A stretch of DNA of 6,910 nucleotides from Thermoplasmata archaeon (lineage in GTDB: Archaea > Thermoplasmatota > Thermoplasmata > Thermoplasmatales > B87-G9): contig QMSR01000048.1 in the NCBI GenBank assembly GCA_003649695.1, positions 1 through 6,910 on the forward strand. The letters are read 5' to 3'. The notes beneath the pieces were generated by a model. It was not told the DNA's origin. It made no database searches and worked only from the letters and a program-made list of their open reading frames with translations. The position numbers and the translations under genes are program-made. The first letter of the stretch is position 1. The number at the start of each line of letters is the position of its first letter. Positions 1 through 3,602 of the stretch are shown piece by piece.

Positions 1-1
1 A

Positions 2-1024
2 GGCGGCGACTACGATACCGTCTTCGGAGGCGAAAATGTGGGCATGGTTACGGTCTACGAATACGGCCACGGAGCCGCCATCTACTTCAGCTACATCCCC
101 GATCTGGCGCCCGCAGTCGTGGGTGCGACCATCGACGACTACCAGATCGTCTACAACGCGATAGTTTACGCCTACAAGTACACGGACGACGTGGCGCCCA
201 GCATCGCCGTCACCGAGCCCGAGGACGGTGCGGTCTTCGACACCCCCACGGTGCACGTTGCCTGGACCGCCTACGACGCCAAGCCTGGCATCGCGTACTT
301 CGAGGTCTACGCCAATGATGAGCTCGTGTACACGGGCACCGACTATGAGGTGGATCTCGAACTCGCCGATGGCGAGTACACGATCACCGTGGTGGCCTAC
401 GATGGTGCCGGTAACTCGGCCAGCGACTCCGTGAGCATCATCGTCGACCTCGACGAGCCGGTGGTGGTGATCACATCGCCAGCTCCCGGCGAGATCGTCG
501 CCGAGAACCCGGTCCTGATCACGTGGAACGGCATCGACAACCACATCGACCACTTCGAGGTCTCCGTGGACGGAGGGGCCTTCATCAACGTTGGAACCGC
601 TACGGCCTACAGCGTCTACCTCGCCGACGGCGACCACTACGCGACCGTGAGGCTCTACGACATGGCCGGCAGGGTCGCCGAGGACACCGTCTACTTCACG
701 GTGGACACCACGCCGCCCGACCTCAGCGTGACCACCCCGTACGAGGGCCAGGAGATCCACGACAGTTTGGTGCCTGTCCACGTTGTCGCCCACGACTCCG
801 GCACGGGCATCGAGGACTACACCATTACGCTCTACGTCTGGGATCCGGACACTGAGACCTGGGTCCAGGTCGACTCCTACACCGGCACAGACGAGTGGCA
901 CCTATTCATCGTGACCCCAGAGCTCGTCAACGCCCACAGCAACACCTTCAAGATCGTGGCCACGGCCTCCGACTTCGCCGGTCACACGACGACCGTCGAG
1001 GTAATCTTCTACGTCTATCCCTAA
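2..1024 (+). CDS. C-terminal part of a secreted multi-Ig-domain protein (5' end outside window)
   Basis: The reading frame is open to the left edge, so the start is missing; 340 residues are visible. Residues 1-60 are not Ig-like. They contain a strand-like YEYGHGAAIYFSYIPD stretch and a helix-like IDDYQIVYNAIVYAY segment, resembling the end of an alpha/beta domain whose family I cannot name. Three tandem Ig-like beta-sandwich repeats follow, at roughly 62-147, 149-237 and 239-340. Each opens with a P-x-I/V-x-V/I-T-x-P edge strand. The first two share FEV...DG and a D-x-A-G-(N/R) turn before the last strand, and the third has DFAGH there. This is the usual build of archaeal cell-surface or secreted proteins, often adhesive or spacer stalks. 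The visible part is acidic, with few Lys/Arg and no Cys. It ends right after the last Ig strand (VIFYVYP), with no C-terminal membrane anchor or sorting motif, so release or non-covalent surface attachment is inferred. Function is unknown. The Ig assignment is firm by pattern; the rest is not. Confidence 0.85.
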   Translation, partial: GGDYDTVFGGENVGMVTVYEYGHGAAIYFSYIPDLAPAVVGATIDDYQIVYNAIVYAYKYTDDVAPSIAVTEPEDGAVFDTPTVHVAWTAYDAKPGIAYFEVYANDELVYTGTDYEVDLELADGEYTITVVAYDGAGNSASDSVSIIVDLDEPVVVITSPAPGEIVAENPVLITWNGIDNHIDHFEVSVDGGAFINVGTATAYSVYLADGDHYATVRLYDMAGRVAEDTVYFTVDTTPPDLSVTTPYEGQEIHDSLVPVHVVAHDSGTGIEDYTITLYVWDPDTETWVQVDSYTGTDEWHLFIVTPELVNAHSNTFKIVATASDFAGHTTTVEVIFYVYP

Positions 1025-1051
1025 TCTTTTTTCTTTTTCCTAACCTTTTTT
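1025..1051 (+). terminator. T-tract terminator after the Ig-domain gene
   Basis: Three pyrimidine runs directly follow the TAA stop: T6 (1027-1032), T5 (1034-1038) and T6 (1046-1051). Oligo-T in the non-template strand is the known intrinsic termination signal for archaeal RNA polymerase and needs no hairpin. The run is striking in otherwise GC-rich DNA. Its last T tract touches the start of the next gene. Confidence 0.7.
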
Positions 1052-1856
1052 GGGCGTGTTCTGCGAAGAGCACGTATATGGCTTTTCTTCCTGTTTCAGG
1101 GGTTCCCTCCTGTTCAGGGCGAGGGGCAAGACGGAGGAGGTCGAGGTTTGGGAGAATCCAGTCTTCGGTAGGATCATGGTCATAGACGGGCAGGTCCAGC
1201 TCTCGGAAAAGGATGAACTGCTTTACCACGAGTTCCTCGTTCACCCGCCCATGGTGCTCTCCCGGAGCGTCGACAGGGTCCTGATCGTCGGAGGGGGTGA
1301 TGGAGGCGCTGCCAGGGAGGCGCTCAGGTACGGGAGTGAGGTAACTGTTGTGGACATCGAACCCTTGGTCCCCAAGGTGTCCAGGATGTTCTTCCCAAAC
1401 CTTTCTAGGGGACTGGAGGGCACCAACCTCGTCATCATGGACGCATTCGAATTCCTGAAGGAAGGGGAGGAATTCGACGTAGTCATAGCGGACACCACAG
1501 ATCCCGTCGGACCGGCCGAGAGACTGAGCACCAAAGACTTCTTCAGCATGGTCAAGGAGAAGCTTGGGAAAGGGGGGGTCTACGCCGGACAGCTAGGATC
1601 TCCCATTCTGGACGCGAAGAGGGTAAGGGAGACCATCACGCTATTGGAGGGAGTATTCGAGCACGTCCTCGTCTACCCGGTACCGGTCCCCGTATACCCA
1701 TCGGGTACCTGGTCGATGTTCGTTGCAATGGATGAGCCGCCGAGGGTGAGGAGGGCGCCACCGCATGCGAGGGTGTTGCCCAGCTCCATATTGGATTACC
1801 TGGAGCTGGGCAACGAGCTCGTCCGCAGGCTCCTCAGCGTATTTTCAGCTCCCTGA
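1050..1856 (+). CDS. speE: Spermidine-synthase-family polyamine aminopropyltransferase
   Basis: This 268-residue protein has the full aminopropyltransferase pattern. The N-terminal beta domain carries FGRIMVIDGQVQLSEKDE then YHE (39-61), the family's Tyr/His/Glu region. The Rossmann fold starts at VLIVGGGDGG (77-86), the nucleotide-binding loop. An acidic VDIE (101-104) should hold the ribose, and ADTTDPVGPAE (147-157) contains the catalytic-region Asp148. PSGTWSMFVAM (217-227) is the family's closing strand. Enzymes of this family move an aminopropyl group from decarboxylated S-adenosylmethionine to a polyamine in the cytoplasm. Archaeal members may use putrescine, agmatine or longer amines, so substrate is undetermined. 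Length is near the usual 280. Possible starts are TTG 1050 and GTG 1056, limited by an in-frame TAA at 1041. Neither has a Shine-Dalgarno, so a leaderless mRNA is likely. The 3' end overlaps the convergent gene by 23 bp and contains a perfect inverted repeat (1775-1814). Confidence 0.93.
   Translation: MGVFCEEHVYGFSSCFRGSLLFRARGKTEEVEVWENPVFGRIMVIDGQVQLSEKDELLYHEFLVHPPMVLSRSVDRVLIVGGGDGGAAREALRYGSEVTVVDIEPLVPKVSRMFFPNLSRGLEGTNLVIMDAFEFLKEGEEFDVVIADTTDPVGPAERLSTKDFFSMVKEKLGKGGVYAGQLGSPILDAKRVRETITLLEGVFEHVLVYPVPVPVYPSGTWSMFVAMDEPPRVRRAPPHARVLPSSILDYLELGNELVRRLLSVFSAP
1775..1814. repeat. Perfect 14-bp inverted repeat inside the 3' end of speE
   Basis: GTTGCCCAGCTCCA at 1775-1788 is exactly the reverse complement of 1801-1814, with a 12-nt spacer. 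It encodes part of the speE C-terminus (around LPSSILDYLELGN). On the minus strand it lies just beyond the stop codon of the convergent membrane-protein gene (last base 1834), so it could fold in that gene's 3' UTR. Its position suggests a 3'-end stabilising or transcription-slowing hairpin on either strand; this is inference. Confidence 0.8.
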
Positions 1857-2181
1857 ATTTCTCCTCGAGAAGATCCACGTACTTCCTTCCGAGCCAGAGG
1901 GCGTCTTCCCTCAGCTTTTTGGCGTTCTTTGCGATCTTCGCCTTGGAACCCGAATTGAGGATAGAGAAGAACTCCCTCCTCTTCCTGATGTAGGTCACGG
2001 TGTAGTAGCCTCCGTAGAGGAGCGAGATGGCCGAAAGGAACAAGATCCAGTAATTCCAGTTCCCGACATCCTGAAGGGGCCTGGCCAGAGGGGTGTCCTC
2101 CAGGTACAGCGACGAGAAGGAGAGGGGGAGAAAGACGATTCCTAGCACGGCGAGGACAACGTAGATCTCCAGGCGCCTCAC
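1834..2181 (-). CDS. Small two-helix membrane protein of unknown function
   Basis: The product has 115 residues. A hydrophobic helix at about 6-27 (starting IYVVLAVLGIVFLPLSF) and a second at about 43-65 (starting NYWILFLSAISLLYGGYY) flank a short loop. A basic YIRKRR stop-transfer then leads into a charged, helix-prone tail (66-115) rich in Lys, Arg and Glu. By the positive-inside rule both ends are cytoplasmic, with a 15-residue external loop. The start is GTG at 2181, read from the minus strand. No Shine-Dalgarno precedes it, but a CTTAAA box lies 22-27 nt upstream, which suits a leaderless transcript. The amphipathic, charged layout is not what a random shadow frame gives, and no better gene lies opposite. 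The tail recalls small archaeal membrane proteins of the DUF3198 kind, but I hold that only as a weak guess. It converges on speE (23-bp overlap) and diverges from the 5S rRNA gene. Confidence 0.72.
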   Translation of the reverse strand: MRRLEIYVVLAVLGIVFLPLSFSSLYLEDTPLARPLQDVGNWNYWILFLSAISLLYGGYYTVTYIRKRREFFSILNSGSKAKIAKNAKKLREDALWLGRKYVDLLEEKFRELKIR

Positions 2182-2193
2182 GGTGAGAGAAGC

Positions 2194-2201
2194 TTCAAAT
2201 A
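2194..2201 (+). promoter_or_regulatory. TATA box of the 5S rRNA gene
   Basis: TTCAAATA sits in an AT-rich island (2194-2215) within GC-rich surroundings. It is preceded by purine-rich GAGAGAAG (2185-2192), which fits an archaeal TFB recognition element. Its centre is about 27 nt before 2225, the expected 5S 5' end, which is the standard archaeal box-to-start distance. Confidence 0.6.
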
Positions 2202-2202
2202 C

Positions 2203-2208
2203 TTTAAG
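2203..2208 (-). promoter_or_regulatory. Likely TATA box of the divergent membrane-protein gene
   Basis: On the minus strand this reads CTTAAA, lying 22-27 nt upstream of the GTG at 2181. That is the spacing expected for a leaderless transcript starting at the initiation codon. The nearly symmetric CTTTAAG core (2202-2208) could alternatively be a second box for the 5S gene, which would put that start near 2231. Confidence 0.45.
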
Positions 2209-2215
2209 AAATTAA

Positions 2216-2360
2216 GGGAGAGGAGGGGTGACGGCCAGGGCGGTGGGGAAACACCCGGTCTCATCCCGAACCCGGAAGTTAAGCCCACCAGCGTGCCGCG
2301 TGGTACTGTGCGCCGGGAGGGGCACGGGAAGCGCGGCTCGCCGTCTACCCCTCCTCTTCC
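2216..2360 (+). repeat. Inverted repeat bracketing the 5S rRNA gene (extended terminal stem)
   Basis: Bases 2216-2230 pair continuously with 2346-2360: 15 bp, including two G.U pairs. After a bulged C at 2345, 2231-2235 pair with 2340-2344. The inner part is canonical 5S helix I; the outer pairs (2216-2224 with 2352-2360) lie beyond the expected mature ends. The repeat may be a precursor processing stem if transcription starts upstream of 2216. Confidence 0.6.
2225..2351 (+). rRNA. rrf: 5S ribosomal RNA
   Basis: The sequence carries the archaeal 5S signature. GACGGCCAGGGCGGTGGGG leads into the strongly conserved ACACCCGG, then CATCCCGAACCCGGAAGTTAAG, then CCCACCAGCG. Helix I forms between about 2225-2235 and 2340-2351. 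Helix II is GGTGGG (2242-2247) with CCCACC (2284-2289). The other arm has GCCGCG (2295-2300) with CGCGGC (2332-2337), the conserved GGTACTG (2302-2308), and GTGC (2308-2311) with GCAC (2322-2325). The ends are set by helix I and could be off by several bases. This is the RNA of the large-subunit central protuberance. No 16S, 23S or other rRNA adjoins, so it is a free-standing 5S gene, as in many archaea. No T-tract follows before the next gene. Confidence 0.93.
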
Positions 2361-2365
2361 GGTGG
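2361..2365 (+). promoter_or_regulatory. Probable ribosome binding site setting a TTG start
   Basis: GGTGG ends 5 nt before TTG 2371 and begins immediately after the extended 5S stem (last pair at 2360). It partly matches the anti-Shine-Dalgarno complement (GGAGGTGA). It supports TTG 2371 rather than the in-frame GTG at 2362, which overlaps this site. Confidence 0.4.
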
Positions 2366-2370
2366 TAGAC

Positions 2371-3222
2371 TTGAGGGTCAGACCCCTGTTTTCGGACTCG
2401 CTGGGAGTGAGGTCCCTCTCGGTCATGGTCGAGACGGACATTAGGATCGTCATAGACCCATCCGCCGCCCTGGGCCCCAGGAGGTACGGCCTCCCGCCCG
2501 CGCCGCAGGAGTGGGAGGCCCTGGCCAGGGCCAAGGAGGAGATTGCGAGTGTCGCGAGGTCGGCGGACGTCCTCGTGATCTCCCACTACCACTACGACCA
2601 CTACGACCCCGGTGAGGACTTCTACGAGGGTAAAAAGGTGTTTGCGAAGCATCCCGAGAGGGACATAAACAGGAGCCAGAGGGGGAGGGCGAGACCCTTC
2701 TGGGAGAAGTGGGAAGGAAGGGCGGAGCTGGTGGCCGCGGACGGGGAGGAATTCCGAATAGGCGAAACGACCCTGAGGTTCTCCGAGCCCTTCCCCCACG
2801 GGGAGAGGGGGACCAGGCTGGGATACGTCATCATGACTGTAGTCGAGCACGGGGGCAGGAAGTTCATCCATGCCTCCGACGTCGAGGGTCCGGTGGTCGA
2901 GGAGGCGAAGGAGTTCATCCTGGAGGAGAGGCCCTGGATGGTGGTCGTCGACGGCCCGCCGACGTACTTCCTCGGGTACAGGTTCAGCGCCGGCGCCCTG
3001 GAGGCCAGCAGGAGGAACCTAGAGGAGATCGCGGAGAAGGTGGAGGTCCTCATCCTCGACCACCACCTGCTCAGGGACCTCTCCTACAGGGAGAGGCTCT
3101 CCAGCGTCTTCTCGAGGGGGAACGTGAGGACCTTCGCCGAGGAGCTGGGCCTGGAGCCCAACCTCCTGGAGGCCAGGAGGAGGGAGCTGCACGCATCATC
3201 TTTAAATAGAAACCCTAAATAA
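2371..3222 (+). CDS. UPF0282-type metallo-beta-lactamase-fold hydrolase
   Basis: From TTG 2371 the product has 283 residues. The N-terminal RVRPLFSDSLGVRSL and DP..ALGPRRYGLPP (29-43) match the uncharacterised, mainly archaeal UPF0282 family, and this match decides the start; the open frame extends further upstream but only through the 5S gene. Metal-ligand motifs of the MBL fold are present: SHYHYDHYDP (71-80) is the HxHxDH signature with His72, His74, Asp76 and His77. PFPHG gives His143, HASDVEG (167-173) the bridging Asp170, and LDHHLLRD (229-236) the last His. A dinuclear-metal cytoplasmic hydrolase is expected from the family; the substrate is unknown. It starts 10-20 nt after the 5S gene with no promoter space, suggesting read-through from it. 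Its last codons contain the TATA box of tRNA-Lys, and the C-terminal tail (about 275-283, ending SLNRNPK) is probably not conserved. Confidence 0.9.
   Translation: MRVRPLFSDSLGVRSLSVMVETDIRIVIDPSAALGPRRYGLPPAPQEWEALARAKEEIASVARSADVLVISHYHYDHYDPGEDFYEGKKVFAKHPERDINRSQRGRARPFWEKWEGRAELVAADGEEFRIGETTLRFSEPFPHGERGTRLGYVIMTVVEHGGRKFIHASDVEGPVVEEAKEFILEERPWMVVVDGPPTYFLGYRFSAGALEASRRNLEEIAEKVEVLILDHHLLRDLSYRERLSSVFSRGNVRTFAEELGLEPNLLEARRRELHASSLNRNPK
3201..3208 (+). promoter_or_regulatory. TATA box of tRNA-Lys (and perhaps rpoH-rpoB)
   Basis: TTTAAATA is the best archaeal box A in the window. Its centre is about 26 nt before 3230-3231, predicting a short leader of about 6 nt before the tRNA at 3237. 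It lies wholly inside the coding end of the UPF0282 gene (codons for SLN). It is the only evident promoter upstream of rpoH. Confidence 0.7.
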
Positions 3223-3236
3223 GGTGGTCGAGTTGT

Positions 3237-3310
3237 GGGCCCGTAGCTCAGCATGGGAGAGCGCCTGGCTTTTAACCAGGTGGTCCGGGGTTCGAGTCCC
3301 CGCGGGCCCG
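3237..3310 (+). tRNA. tRNA-Lys (anticodon TTT)
   Basis: This is a 74-nt intronless cloverleaf. The acceptor GGGCCCG (3237-3243) pairs with CGGGCCC (3303-3309). The D stem is GCTC/GAGC with a GG-containing loop (3250-3258). The anticodon stem CCTGG/CCAGG holds loop CTTTTAA (3269-3275) with anticodon TTT, which reads AAA/AAG. The variable region is TGGTC, and the T arm is CGGGG-TTCGAGT-CCCCG. The discriminator base is G3310. Only CC follows (3311-3312, then T), so the terminal CCA is not fully encoded and must be added by CCA transferase. All stems are perfect Watson-Crick pairs. The rpoH start codon is only 19 nt downstream with no terminator between. Confidence 0.97.
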
Positions 3311-3329
3311 CCTGGAGGGAGGGAAGAGT

Positions 3330-3602
3330 ATGGCCAAGGAGAAGGAAGGTAGAGAGATAAACCCCTTGGAGCACGTGCTCGTGCCCGTTCACAGGCTGGT
3401 CCCCGAGGAGGAGGAAGAGAAGATCCTGAAGAAGCTGGGGGCCACCAAGCAGGAGCTCCCCCTGATCAGGAGGAGCGACCCCGTGATCCGCTACATGGAG
3501 CGGGCCATGGGGATCGAGATCGGGGAGGGGAGGCTCATCGAGATCGTCAGGGAGAGCCCCACGGCGGGCAGGATAGTCGTCTACAGGGTGGTGAAGGAAT
3601 GA
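3330..3602 (+). CDS. rpoH: DNA-directed RNA polymerase subunit H (Rpb5 C-terminal-like)
   Basis: The 90-residue protein matches archaeal RpoH, the counterpart of the C-terminal half of eukaryotic Rpb5. Conserved blocks are [17 protein letters not shown] (12-28), [13 protein letters not shown] (43-55) and [14 protein letters not shown] (75-88). RpoH sits in the lower jaw of the polymerase near downstream DNA. The stretch between the last two blocks (about 56-74) looks a few residues longer than in typical archaeal RpoH. The start is ATG 3330, with a strong purine-rich Shine-Dalgarno (GGAGGGAGGG, 3314-3323). The gene follows tRNA-Lys by 19 nt and its TGA overlaps the rpoB ATG (ATGA). The rpoH-rpoB order is the standard archaeal polymerase operon. 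With no room for its own promoter after the tRNA, it is probably transcribed from the tRNA promoter or one inside upstream genes. Confidence 0.97.
   Translation: MAKEKEGREINPLEHVLVPVHRLVPEEEEEKILKKLGATKQELPLIRRSDPVIRYMERAMGIEIGEGRLIEIVRESPTAGRIVVYRVVKE

Noticed and set aside
1677..1707. Palindromes CCGGTACCGG (1677-1686) and TACCC-ATC-GGGTA
   Set aside because: They are short and sit in the codons for the Pro/Val-rich YPVPVPVYPSG strand of speE, so codon repetition explains them.
1765..2145. 126-codon plus-strand frame downstream of speE
   Set aside because: It overlaps the end of speE in another frame and is antisense to the membrane protein, whose two-helix pattern is far more protein-like.
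2293..2370. Longer hydrolase start at ATG 2293
   Set aside because: The added 26 residues would be encoded by the 3' half of the 5S rRNA gene. Family N-termini align from RVRPLFSDSLGVRSL, so TTG 2371 is preferred.
2212..2871. 219-codon minus-strand frame across the 5S gene and hydrolase
   Set aside because: It crosses the 5S rRNA gene and is antisense to the HxHxDH-bearing hydrolase, so it is a shadow.
3311..3313. Encoded CCA tail of tRNA-Lys
   Set aside because: The bases after discriminator G3310 are CCT, so the full CCA is not encoded.
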